From the NCBI GenBank assembly GCA_009778595.1, contig WRJI01000007.1:1-50645 (forward strand): DNA of 50,645 bases, written 5' to 3'. The DNA comes from Peptococcaceae bacterium. Lineage in GTDB: Bacteria > Bacillota > Desulfitobacteriia > Desulfitobacteriales > Syntrophobotulaceae. Shown here one piece after another: positions 35,065 to 42,816 of the stretch (its first letter is position 1; each line of letters begins with the position of its first letter). The notes under the pieces are model-generated. The model was not told the origin of the DNA and searched no databases. It saw only the letters and a list, made by a program, of their open reading frames with translations. A program made the position numbers and the translations under genes.

Positions 35065-36651
35065 CTATGCTCTTTCCAACAATACCTGTCCTCCCAGGGG
35101 CACGGACCTGGCTACGTAGATCGCATTACGACCGGCTTTTTTTGCGGCATAAAGGGCCGCGTCCGCGTCCGCTAACAGCGTTTCAAAAACCCTATGACGT
35201 ATCCGATCCAAAGCAGTCAGCCCGATGCTCACAGTCACATGGAAAACAGACTCGTTCGCTGAAAACGCAAGCAACGCGATCTGTTCACGCAGGTTTTTGG
35301 CAAGATCAAGGGCATCCCGTTCCGACAGATTCGGGATAAAAGCACAGAACTCCTCACCGCCATATCGCGCCACCAAATCCGTAGACCGAAAACGGGAAGA
35401 CAGCATTTTGGCAAGAGTTTGAAGAACCTCATCTCCTACCAGATGACCGTATGTGTCGTTGACATCTTTAAACAGATCCAGATCAATCATCAACACGCAA
35501 GCGGATCCGTCTTCTTTGGAAATCCTGTTGAAGAGACTCCTGCCTTTGCGGAAGAAAGCACCCCGGTTGCAAATACCTGTAAGGGCGTCCAACTCAGCCA
35601 TCAGACAAACCTCATCCAGCAGTTGTTTCGTCTCGGTTTCATCATAGATCATCAAACACCGGCAAATGGGTTTATCGGCTTGCCTGATGACAGTTTCCGA
35701 GATCCGATAATATTTGAGATCTCCGTTGGGTTCAGCGACGCTGAATCCATTCCTGGAAGCGCCGGATCGATCGCGGAACCAGGTAACCCCTTCAATATCG
35801 TCCATTTTCGTTCCTGTGCTTGTGAGCGCAAGTTGTGGCAAAATGCGTTTTGCCTCAGAATTAGCGTCAAAAAAGCTGCCCTGCATATCCGCCAGGATAA
35901 ATCCGTTGCTCATCGTCTCGATTATTTGCTCACGGGCAAGAGGCGCGACACGATAGAGACCCAATTGGATAATGGAATAACATAACAAAAGGGAGGACAG
36001 ACTCAGAAAAAGCGGATTGGCGACAAGACCAAGCTCGTTTCTGCCAAAAGCGATAAAAAGGACACCCAGTATGGGCAGAATAGAAACAAATATGATAATG
36101 AGCGCATTCCTTCTGAAGATTCTGTCCCGCCACAGGCTATGGTAGACCAGAATCACATCGGCCAAGATCGGGATGAACACGCAAAACAACATAAACATAT
36201 AGTAGATCGCTGACCCAATAGGTTTCAGACGTGGGACCGGGCCGTTTGTCACAAACTCAACATCCATATAATAGACATGTTGCAGCGGATACGTAAGCAC
36301 CAACAACGAACACAAAACGGGGACAGAAAACAGCAGTGCAATGAAACTCCGCTTGACCTCAATATCGCAATACTCACAGACAAAAAGCAGCATCAACGGT
36401 GGGATAAAGGGACCGCCAATGTATTGAAGGCGCCCTCCCATCAGAGCGGCTGTTTCAGATGAGGCTGTAATCTCAAAAAGATAACCCAGAGACAGAATAA
36501 AAAGCGCCAGAGTAAGATATGTAAAACTAAGGGATCTCGGCGCGCTACGCGCATAGAGGCCAACCATCAGAGTCACGAGAGCTATGACTGTGGCGACAGC
36601 ATAAAGAAAAGGGAGCATATGATAAGAGAACAAAAAACCACATCCCAGCAA
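35065..36651 (-). CDS. membrane diguanylate cyclase (7TM, PAS, GGDEF), copy A
   Basis: Protein of up to 528 residues with the same layout as copy B: seven or eight N-terminal membrane segments, a PAS-like part (MSNGFILADMQGSFFDANSE) and a GGDEF domain with LTGICNRGAFF and the active site RYGGEEFCAFIP. The two proteins share most of their motifs and probably come from a tandem duplication; their sensor parts have diverged. The start is uncertain: TTG at 36651 or TTG at 36633 or ATG at 36618, none with a clear ribosome binding site. Confidence 0.9.
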   Translation of the reverse strand: MLGCGFLFSYHMLPFLYAVATVIALVTLMVGLYARSAPRSLSFTYLTLALFILSLGYLFEITASSETAALMGGRLQYIGGPFIPPLMLLFVCEYCDIEVKRSFIALLFSVPVLCSLLVLTYPLQHVYYMDVEFVTNGPVPRLKPIGSAIYYMFMLFCVFIPILADVILVYHSLWRDRIFRRNALIIIFVSILPILGVLFIAFGRNELGLVANPLFLSLSSLLLCYSIIQLGLYRVAPLAREQIIETMSNGFILADMQGSFFDANSEAKRILPQLALTSTGTKMDDIEGVTWFRDRSGASRNGFSVAEPNGDLKYYRISETVIRQADKPICRCLMIYDETETKQLLDEVCLMAELDALTGICNRGAFFRKGRSLFNRISKEDGSACVLMIDLDLFKDVNDTYGHLVGDEVLQTLAKMLSSRFRSTDLVARYGGEEFCAFIPNLSERDALDLAKNLREQIALLAFSANESVFHVTVSIGLTALDRIRHRVFETLLADADAALYAAKKAGRNAIYVARSVPLGGQVLLERA

Positions 36652-36820
36652 AATAAGAATCTATACGGAACACGTTTATTGTATCATATTTTGCTGAATG
36701 CGACAGCAAAAAGAATTATTGAGGCTGTCTCTGGAAGGGCCGGGGGAAGGGCTTGGCGGCATACCTTCAGGTTTGTGGTCATATACTTTGCCAGACGTTT
36801 TTTTGGGCAAAACAAGAACC

Positions 36821-36883
36821 TAATGCGGGCGTTGCCCGCAAGTATTCAGTATTCAGTATTCAGGATTCAGAATGTGGATTTTC
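36821..36883 (-). repeat. dispersed heptamer/hairpin element, copy 5 (inverted)
   Basis: Reverse orientation: CTAAT, hairpin GCGGGC (36825-36830), GTT, GCCCGC (36834-36839), then heptamers (four) and GTGGATTTTC. It is the only start-side context in the 220-bp gap before the next gene and an open frame begins in it. Confidence 0.88.
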
Positions 36884-36910
36884 CATCGAACCATCGGCAA
36901 GGGGGGAGTT

Positions 36911-37366
36911 ATGGCGGCAGGCATAGCAGCAGTTATGGCGGCTGATAGTGTGGGTCTCAATGCTTGGGTTAATGGACTCGTCCTGTCCGGATTAGGCTTA
37001 GGTGTGGTTTTGTCTGTGCGCGAACGTCTGAGGAAGAAACAATGGCGGCACGCGGAGACTCGTACGTCTCTGCCGAGCCCGCTGTCTCATGCTCTGGCAC
37101 GTCTGGTCGGCACTGCGGGCGGGATCTATTTGTCTTTGGAATTGATGTTCTCTTTCTTGGGGTTGCATCATGAAGACTGGCAGAATTTGATGCCTTTGGC
37201 GATCGACCCAATAGCGGCATTTTCTCTGGTCATAGCTATCGTTCAACCTTATGCGGTTACGATTTGGACACATTTGAAAAGAACCGTTGAGGCAAGATCA
37301 ACGCAATCCGTGGCTCAAGTGTCCCGGACCAAAAGCAAAACAAAGGTCCCGAAGAGGAGGTTGTGA
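36911..37366 (+). CDS. small membrane protein, unknown
   Basis: Protein of 151 residues if the ATG at 36911 is used. Two or three membrane segments (LVLSGLGLGVVLSV, LVGTAGGIYLSLELMFSFLG, IAAFSLVIAIVQPYAVTIW) and a basic end (RTKSKTKVPKRRL). GGGGGGAG at 36901 is only 2-3 nt from the ATG; the next ATG at 36935 is an alternative. The longer open frame to 36872 begins inside repeat copy 5, which is unlikely. The stop overlaps the start of the next gene. No family recognised. Confidence 0.6.
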   Translation: MAAGIAAVMAADSVGLNAWVNGLVLSGLGLGVVLSVRERLRKKQWRHAETRTSLPSPLSHALARLVGTAGGIYLSLELMFSFLGLHHEDWQNLMPLAIDPIAAFSLVIAIVQPYAVTIWTHLKRTVEARSTQSVAQVSRTKSKTKVPKRRL

Positions 37367-37368
37367 AT

Positions 37369-37665
37369 GTGCTGCTCAGTGAATTCTCCGGAAAGGAAAT
37401 CATCAATCTGCGGGACGGTTCCCGGCTTGGGTTGGTGGGCGACAGCGATATCCGCATCAACAGCCAGGGTGAGATCCGGGCGCTTGTGACGTCCTCATCC
37501 TCATCCTCCGCCAGACCTTCCGGTCTCGATTGGATTTTCGGCAGAAGCCGTGAACGGGAAGGGCCGCCTCTCTATATTCCTTGGGACTCTATAAAGAAAA
37601 TCGGGCAGGAGGTTATTATTGTTGATGTTTCCTATTACGATAGAGTTGAGAATGAGTATTCCTGA
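37369..37665 (+). CDS. YlmC/YmxH-family PRC-barrel protein
   Basis: Protein of 98 residues that starts MLLSEFSGKEIINLRDGSRL, the sign of the YlmC/YmxH sporulation-linked family, and ends with YIPWDSIKKIGQEVIIVDVS, the second half of the barrel. The Ser-rich loop in the middle (SSSSSSARPSG) is longer than usual. GTG at 37369 is chosen because AGGAGG at 37355-37360 is 8 nt away; the GTG at 37363 is too near. The role of the family is not well known. It overlaps the previous gene's end. Confidence 0.85.
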   Translation: MLLSEFSGKEIINLRDGSRLGLVGDSDIRINSQGEIRALVTSSSSSSARPSGLDWIFGRSREREGPPLYIPWDSIKKIGQEVIIVDVSYYDRVENEYS

Positions 37666-37687
37666 ATGATCAAGGCGTATTCAAAAT

Positions 37688-37717
37688 TTGACAGGTGCGT
37701 TCGTATTGATGTATAAT
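37688..37717 (+). promoter_or_regulatory. promoter of infC-rpmI-rplT
   Basis: TTGACA (37688-37693), 18-nt spacer, TATAAT (37712-37717). Transcription would start near 37724, leaving about 240 nt of leader before infC. Confidence 0.8.
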
Positions 37718-37723
37718 ACTCTT

Positions 37724-37964
37724 CGTCAAGAAGAAGCCCCGCTTCTCACCTCGGATCGTCTTTTGTGACCGGGGTTACAAGTCAGACCGGAACAACGTGA
37801 CTGGAATACTTTTTCAAATCGACGTTGGTCATTTGCCGGTGTACTTTGAGAAAGCGGGATTGACACCCGTTTTTCTTTTTGTGCATCGATGATTTATGCA
37901 TACGAAAGACTTGGGGTTAGCTTGATGGAATCAGGCAGACGGGATTAAGTGGAGGTGATTTCCT
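37724..37964 (+). promoter_or_regulatory. long leader of infC with attenuator hairpin (L20-leader type)
   Basis: The 240-nt leader has several G/C-rich stems and ends in a terminator-like hairpin: CGGG (37855-37858) and CCCG (37866-37869), then TTTTTCTTTTT. In Firmicutes L20 binds such a leader and lowers infC-rpmI-rplT expression by early termination. The position and the hairpin match; the fold itself was not computed. Confidence 0.7.
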
Positions 37965-38495
37965 ATTAGTAGGGACTTGCGGATTAATGAAGAAATCCGG
38001 GTCCGGGAAGTTCGGCTCATCGGAGATGACGGAGAACAGCTCGGTATAGTTTCTAACAAAGAGGCGCTACAGATTGCCATGGACAAATCCATGGATCTTG
38101 TCGAGATTGCGCCGACGGCCAAACCGCCGGTTTGTAAAGTCATGGATTATGGTAAATTCAAGTACGAGCAAGCCAAGCGGGATAAAGAAGCACGCAAAAA
38201 ACAGAAGGTTGTGGAGATCAAGGAAGTAAAATTACGTCCGAATATTGAGAAACACGATTTTGAAACCAAAATGAACAACGCTCAAAGGTTTTTGCGCGAA
38301 GGCGACAAGGTTAAGGTCACGATCATGTTTCGAGGCCGTGAGATTACCCATGCCGAGAATGGGCGTGTCTTATGTCAGCGTATGGCGAAAGAACTGGTGG
38401 AGAACGTGGCTGTGGCGACAGTTGAACGCGAAGCCAAAGTCGAAGGCCGTAATATGATTATGATTCTTGCGCCTGTGAAAGCCGTTGATAGCTAG
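37965..38495 (+). CDS. infC: translation initiation factor IF-3
   Basis: IF-3 keeps the 30S subunit free and checks start codons. The 176-residue product starts at ATT 37965: GGAGGTG (37951-37957) is 7 nt upstream, and the frame gives ISRDLRINEEIRVREVRLIG, matching IF-3 N-termini such as that of B. subtilis, which also uses ATT. The common TTG at 37977 would drop conserved residues. N-domain, linker (KEARKKQKVVEIKEVKLRPN) and C-domain are complete. IF-3 represses its own mRNA by this rare start codon. It is transcribed with rpmI and rplT. Confidence 0.96.
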   Translation: MSRDLRINEEIRVREVRLIGDDGEQLGIVSNKEALQIAMDKSMDLVEIAPTAKPPVCKVMDYGKFKYEQAKRDKEARKKQKVVEIKEVKLRPNIEKHDFETKMNNAQRFLREGDKVKVTIMFRGREITHAENGRVLCQRMAKELVENVAVATVEREAKVEGRNMIMILAPVKAVDS

Positions 38496-38692
38496 ACAGT
38501 GCTGTCTGTATAGCTGACATCGGCGAGAAAAGCAAACAATTGAGATTGAATATTATTAAGAATATTCTGTTTGCCGGTTTCCGGTTGTCATTTTTCAGGT
38601 GATCAATTGGCTGGCAGGCCGAAACTATCGGTTTAGACGATGTATGCTTGTCAGCTGTTATGCCAATGTCCAACTACAAAGGAGGGTTACCA

Positions 38693-38890
38693 ATGCCTAA
38701 GATGAAGACCCATAGCGGATCAAAGAAACGCTTCAAAAAAACGGGAACCGGCAAGGTTGTCCGATTCCACGCCTACAAGAGCCATATTCTTGAGAAGAAG
38801 ACGCCCAAACAGAAGGGGAACTTGCGGAAATCAACGATTATGGATACTTCAGACGCGAAACGGATCGAACGACTGATAACTTACATGTAA
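38693..38890 (+). CDS. rpmI: 50S ribosomal protein L35
   Basis: L35, 65 residues: [20 protein letters not shown] and [20 protein letters not shown] with a short basic tail. The strong AAAGGAGGG at 38678-38686 sets the ATG at 38693; the frame from 38648 is longer but unsupported. The 197-bp gap after infC holds no gene that I can see. It is followed by rplT after 49 bp. Confidence 0.96.
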   Translation: MPKMKTHSGSKKRFKKTGTGKVVRFHAYKSHILEKKTPKQKGNLRKSTIMDTSDAKRIERLITYM

Positions 38891-38939
38891 GAATGGTTGG
38901 GTTCAATAATAAATAAAGAACACGAAGGGAGTTTTTATC

Positions 38940-39317
38940 ATGGCCAGAGTCAAAAGGGGGATGGCGGCCCATCGCCGTCATAAAAAAATCTACAAACTTG
39001 CCCGCGGTTTTCGCGGACGTACCGGTTTTAAAGTCGCTAAGCAGTGGGTGGTTCGTTCCATGGCTTTTTCTACGGCGCACCGCAAAGCGAAGAAACGTGA
39101 TTTTCGCCGTCTCTGGATTGCGCGCATTAACGCCGCCGCGCGCTTGAACGGGATGTCCTATAATCGATTTATGTATGGTCTTAAGCTCGCGGATGTTAAC
39201 GTAAACAGAAAAATTATGGCGGATATGGCGATCAACGACCCGGCTGCGTTTACGGCCTTGGTTGAATTGGCCAAAGACAAAGTCGAGGCCCAGACCGCAG
39301 CGGCGGCTAACGCCTGA
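38940..39317 (+). CDS. rplT: 50S ribosomal protein L20
   Basis: L20, 125 residues: MARVKRGMAAHRRHKKIYKL, then ARGFRGRTGFKVAKQWVVRS and a helical, basic C-terminus ending in AQTAAAANA. It is needed early in 50S assembly and probably represses its own operon by the infC leader. Its stop TGA overlaps the ATG of the next gene (TGATG), so translation is coupled. Confidence 0.96.
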   Translation: MARVKRGMAAHRRHKKIYKLARGFRGRTGFKVAKQWVVRSMAFSTAHRKAKKRDFRRLWIARINAAARLNGMSYNRFMYGLKLADVNVNRKIMADMAINDPAAFTALVELAKDKVEAQTAAAANA

Positions 39318-40231
39318 TGGAACAGATTGTTTCTACGCAAAACCCCCAGATCAAGGGGGTTTGTGCGTTGCATAACCGCAAAGGCAGAGTGGAACAGGGC
39401 CGCTTTCTGATCGAAGGCCGGCATCTGTTGGCTGAAGCTATCAAGTGGCGGATGGACATCGAGACTGTCTATTATGTTGCGGATGGATCTGCAGAGAGAT
39501 CCGTGAATGGAGATGTGTGCGGATCCGGTGACGGTTCCGGGGCTGTAGGCGAGTCGTCGTTGTTGTCTCAGGCTACCGAAGGTGGTTCTCGGCTCGTACA
39601 GGTTTCCGAACAGGTTATGCGCAAGCTTTCCACGACTGAGACACCTCAGGGTGTGGCGGCGGTGTTGCGGTTTCCGGAGGTGCCCCGGACGATGGCTGTG
39701 AGGGACGAGAAGGATATCGTGTTGGTACTTGACCGTGTCCAGGATCCGGGCAATCTAGGCAGCATCTTACGGGTAGCTTTGGCCACTGATGTCAAGGGAA
39801 TTCTGTTGACCCCCGGCTGCGCGGATCCTTTCGGATCCAAAGCGTTGCGAGGCGGCATGGGGAGCCAGTTTGGCCTCCGTGTGCTGGCGGAAGTTGACGG
39901 ATCGGAGTGCAGGGCTTTTTGCGAGTGGGCGGGAGCTTACGTGGCGGCCTTGGCCCCGGGGGGAAGACCCTTCGGGCAATGGGCTCGCAGCGCCGGAGAC
40001 GGCGCGACAGCCGGAAACAACGCGGCAATAGAAAGAAAAAACACCGGGAAAGGCCGGCCGCTGGTGCTGATACTTGGCAACGAAGGCAGCGGGATAGCAC
40101 CGGAGCTCTTAGGGTGGGCCGACGACCGTTGGTCCCTGCCCATGAGCAACGGCGTAGAATCGTTGAATGTGGCGGTGACAGCCGGGATTGTGCTGTATGG
40201 AATCAGGGGGGGAGACAATGGACGATCGTAA
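39317..40231 (+). CDS. SpoU/TrmH-family RNA 2'-O-methyltransferase
   Basis: Protein of 304 residues. An N-terminal substrate-binding domain (SRFLIEGRHLLAEAIKWRMD-like, about 15-110) precedes the knotted SpoU domain (VLVLDRVQDPGNLGSILRVA, then VLILGNEGSGIAPELL and LPMSNGVESLNVAVTAGIVL). These are the three SAM-binding motifs of the family. It probably methylates a ribose of 23S rRNA, like other rplT-linked members (YsgA type). It has a Ser/Gly-rich insert near residue 65. It starts at ATG 39317, coupled to rplT, and overlaps the thioesterase. Confidence 0.92.
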   Translation: MEQIVSTQNPQIKGVCALHNRKGRVEQGRFLIEGRHLLAEAIKWRMDIETVYYVADGSAERSVNGDVCGSGDGSGAVGESSLLSQATEGGSRLVQVSEQVMRKLSTTETPQGVAAVLRFPEVPRTMAVRDEKDIVLVLDRVQDPGNLGSILRVALATDVKGILLTPGCADPFGSKALRGGMGSQFGLRVLAEVDGSECRAFCEWAGAYVAALAPGGRPFGQWARSAGDGATAGNNAAIERKNTGKGRPLVLILGNEGSGIAPELLGWADDRWSLPMSNGVESLNVAVTAGIVLYGIRGGDNGRS

Positions 40232-40673
40232 GAGTTTGACAATGAATCAGGTTATGATGCCGTTTCAGGCCAATGTCAGCGGCAATGTTCATGGCGGCGA
40301 GATTATGAAGTATATGGATGGGGTAGCCGGTGCGACGGCTATTCGTTACGCCAAGTCCAACGTGGTGACGGCGCGGGTTGACGAGTTGCAGTTCCTGCGG
40401 CCTATCGCGGTGGGAGCGTTGGTGACATGCACCGGAAAAATAGCTTATGTGGGCAGGACGTCAATGGAGATCATTGTGACGGTGGATGTGGAGGATATGC
40501 AATCCGGACGGGGGCCCCAACGGGCGTTGTCCGCTTTTTTCACTATGGTGGCGTTGGATTCGACGGGACATCCGATCGAGGTGGATCCTTTCACGCCGGA
40601 GACTGACGAAGAGAAAGAACTTTACGCCATGGCGGCTGCCCGGCGCGAGGATTATAAGAAGAGGAGACGGTGA
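40218..40673 (+). CDS. acyl-CoA thioesterase, hotdog fold
   Basis: Protein of 151 residues: NVSGNVHGGEIMKYMDGVAG is the hotdog motif with the catalytic region, followed by RVDELQFLRPIAVGALVTCT. This is the YciA/BFIT type that cuts fatty acyl-CoA. The ATG at 40218 follows GGGGGGAG and overlaps the previous gene by 14 bp. The frame from 40188 is longer but unsupported. A typical hydrophilic C-terminus ends it. The partner CoA-binding protein follows. Confidence 0.9.
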   Translation: MDDRKSLTMNQVMMPFQANVSGNVHGGEIMKYMDGVAGATAIRYAKSNVVTARVDELQFLRPIAVGALVTCTGKIAYVGRTSMEIIVTVDVEDMQSGRGPQRALSAFFTMVALDSTGHPIEVDPFTPETDEEKELYAMAAARREDYKKRRR

Positions 40674-40747
40674 TAATAAGCTCGTAGGCAGCGCAACCGA
40701 CAGCGAGCCGACGAACCATCCATCCATGGAATAGGGAGGTCATGATT

Positions 40748-41119
40748 ATGACGACGAAAGATTTTTTTCCGTTGAAGAACTGGGTTGTGGTCGGTGATGT
40801 TCTCAATGAGTCGAAATTCGCGGCCAAGATACGCGGAAAACTGACAGAAAACGGGTATCAGGTCACCGGTGTCCATCCAAAAGGCGGCGAGGGCATCGTC
40901 ACCAAGTTGGCTGAAGTGGCGTATCGGATTGATGTGATTGATCTCTGTATCAGCCCGGTGACCGGCCTTGACTATTTGAAAGAAGCCGCGGGGCTTGGTA
41001 TTGATAAGGTCTTGATTCAACCTGGGGCCGGGAGCAAGGAGATCCTGGATTTCTGCCTTGAAAAGGGTATCCATGCCGTGGAAGGCTGCGCTTTGGTCAT
41101 GTTGTCGGGAGCGGGTTGA
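40748..41119 (+). CDS. CoA-binding domain protein
   Basis: Protein of 123 residues with a Rossmann CoA_binding_2 domain: WVVVGDVLNESKFAAKIRGK, then GYQVTGVHPKG, VIDLCISP and KVLIQPGAGSKEIL. It is the YccU type with unknown function, likely binding CoA or a derivative. GGGAGG at 40734-40739 is 8 nt before the ATG at 40748; the ATG at 40742 is too close. A 49-bp piece of this gene (40869-40917) occurs again at 47941-47989. Confidence 0.9.
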   Translation: MTTKDFFPLKNWVVVGDVLNESKFAAKIRGKLTENGYQVTGVHPKGGEGIVTKLAEVAYRIDVIDLCISPVTGLDYLKEAAGLGIDKVLIQPGAGSKEILDFCLEKGIHAVEGCALVMLSGAG

Positions 41120-41134
41120 TTATTTTCGGCAGGT

Positions 41135-41250
41135 CTAACGCGGGCTACGCCCGCAAGTATTCAGTATTCAGGATTCAGGATTCAGAATGTGGATTTTCTT
41201 GTTTTTTATTGACGCTTATTTGACGCTTCGCGTCCGTAAGGGACTAATAC
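41135..41250 (-). repeat. dispersed heptamer/hairpin element, copy 6 (inverted, long form)
   Basis: Reverse orientation: CTAAC, hairpin GCGGGC (41140-41145), TAC, GCCCGC (41149-41154), four heptamers, GTGGATTTTCTTG, TTTTTTATTGACGC, then the second hairpin GACGC (41222-41226), TTC, GCGTC (41230-41234) and CCGTAAGGGACTAATAC. It shares the left part with copy 4. It lies just after the CoA-binding gene. Confidence 0.88.
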
Positions 41251-41252
41251 TC

Positions 41253-41433
41253 TGAAGGAAATGCAAAGGGGGGAGAACTATACAAAATATATAATGAAGC
41301 GGAAATATCACGAAGAAGCGGAAATTAAATCTCATGGAGAGGAGGATTGTGGGAAAGCTTCGAGGTGAAATCCGGATCGCGGAGGATTGTGGCGCTTCAT
41401 TATGAATTATTTAAGAGTCCGGAGGAGATTGTT
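41253..41433 (+). promoter_or_regulatory. leader of the amidase gene, duplicated at 48030-48170
   Basis: Starts with CTCTGAAGGAAATGC and runs to the ribosome binding site. Its first 120 bp occur again upstream of the gene at 48225, with the same GCGGAAATATCACGAAGAA motif. It contains a short open frame, MKRKYHEEAEI and onward, at 41294; the other copy has MKRKYLEEAEI at 48077. A leader peptide is possible but the frames diverge after that. Confidence 0.55.
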
Positions 41434-42816
41434 GTGAAAAAGAAAGCAAGCTATACCCTTACTCCCTATCTGAGGATCCTCTCGATTGTCCTAACAGTAA
41501 TCCTGTTCATACAAGGCACCCCATTAATTGCCCTTGATACAACTTTGGAGCAATCCGGAGACCAAGGGATTGAACTCTTGGCGGCAACGAGGGCGATGCC
41601 TATCTCCGAAGTCCCGGAAAGTATCAGAGGACTGCTTGATAAAGAATCAGGAGCAGACACCGTCTATCTTGTTACCGACCCGGATGATGAGGCTGAACCG
41701 TATACCCTTCGCAGCGAGAATTCCCTTACAGGTGAGGGAACTCTCACTGTTCATAGTGTTCCTGTGAAATACACCGACAGCGAAGGGGAGCTGCAATTCA
41801 TTGATACATCAATGAAATCGCTGAATTCCGGCGAAGCCGCCACGCGGGGCTTTGCCTACCGGAATGCCGCCAACGCCTTCAGCGTAGAATTCGGCGCCAC
41901 CGCCGTTAAAGGTATCAACTTTAATAATGCCTTTACCATTGGAGTTCTCACACAAAGGGATGCAATTCCTGAGGATACCTCATCTGTTGAGAAAGCAGAA
42001 TCAGGCTTAGAAGCAGGTGTAGATCCAGAGATGGTTGAGGCTGAGTTGCTGACAGATGACATTGATACGGCTGCCAGGGATATTGTTGAGGAAAACAACA
42101 AGGATTCTCAGCCAATTGAACTTAAGGCGGAGAAAACCGGCGACGGAACCATCACCGCAAGCAAAGCCGCTGTTGGAAGAACTGATTCGGGTGCCGGTAA
42201 CATTGTCTATTCGGAGGCATTCGGTCCGCAAACATCTGTGGAATATATTAACACAGAAAGCGGTGTCAAGGAAAATATCATTCTTGACAAAAACACAGGT
42301 CAGAATCGTTTCGAATATCTCTTCCAATCCGAAACCCACATTCCCATCATTACTGAGAACGGTTCAAACATTCTGGTGGCGGATAAGCATAACCCGGATA
42401 AGATCGAATATCGGTTTCTGAGTCTGTATGCTTATGATTCCTTTAAACCTGAGGACGCTGGTGAAAACAGCACGGGTGAAAATGCTTTCCGGCATCTCAC
42501 CAATGATTGCTATTATGAATTGGCGGACAACAAAGATGGCACGTATACCGTAACCGTGGTGGTTCCGGAGGAATATCTCAATCATCCCGAAGTCGTCTAC
42601 CCAATCACAATTGACCCCTCCATTACTCACACCGCCACCGCTCCGAATTCCAGTGACAGTTATGTATCGGAGGCATATCCAAATGCGAATTATGGTTGGG
42701 ATGCCTACATGCATATCGGACGGGAATCGAGCAAGAGAGTGTATTCTTACCAACGTTTTCTCAATCTGCCGAGTGCGTCCGGGCTAACAGGATCAAGTAT
42801 TACAAGCGCGTATTAG
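41434..42816 (+). CDS. secreted DNRLRE-type wall protein, N-terminal part (ends at an in-frame TAG)
   Basis: The N-terminal 460 residues of a secreted protein. The GTG at 41434 (GGAGGAG at 41421-41427) begins a signal peptide (LRILSIVLTVILFIQGTPLI). An Asp/Glu-rich region and a beta-rich part like RHS/wall-associated proteins follow (GDGTITASKA, YELADNKDGTYTVTVVVPEE, VVYPITIDPSITH), then a DNRLRE domain starts (SSDSYVSEAYPNANYGWDAY). TAG at 42814-42816 stops it after SSITSAY. The same frame goes on with KFKLHPSTSSYASAQAYGIT, so the DNRLRE domain is cut in two. The usual residue here would be Leu (TTG), so one base change explains the stop. Confidence 0.85.
   Translation: MKKKASYTLTPYLRILSIVLTVILFIQGTPLIALDTTLEQSGDQGIELLAATRAMPISEVPESIRGLLDKESGADTVYLVTDPDDEAEPYTLRSENSLTGEGTLTVHSVPVKYTDSEGELQFIDTSMKSLNSGEAATRGFAYRNAANAFSVEFGATAVKGINFNNAFTIGVLTQRDAIPEDTSSVEKAESGLEAGVDPEMVEAELLTDDIDTAARDIVEENNKDSQPIELKAEKTGDGTITASKAAVGRTDSGAGNIVYSEAFGPQTSVEYINTESGVKENIILDKNTGQNRFEYLFQSETHIPIITENGSNILVADKHNPDKIEYRFLSLYAYDSFKPEDAGENSTGENAFRHLTNDCYYELADNKDGTYTVTVVVPEEYLNHPEVVYPITIDPSITHTATAPNSSDSYVSEAYPNANYGWDAYMHIGRESSKRVYSYQRFLNLPSASGLTGSSITSAY

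Noticed and set aside
42814-42816. Amber codon considered as pyrrolysine or suppressed stop
   Set aside because: TAG ends other ordinary genes in the window (infC, the RRM gene), no pyl genes are visible, and Leu is expected at the site.
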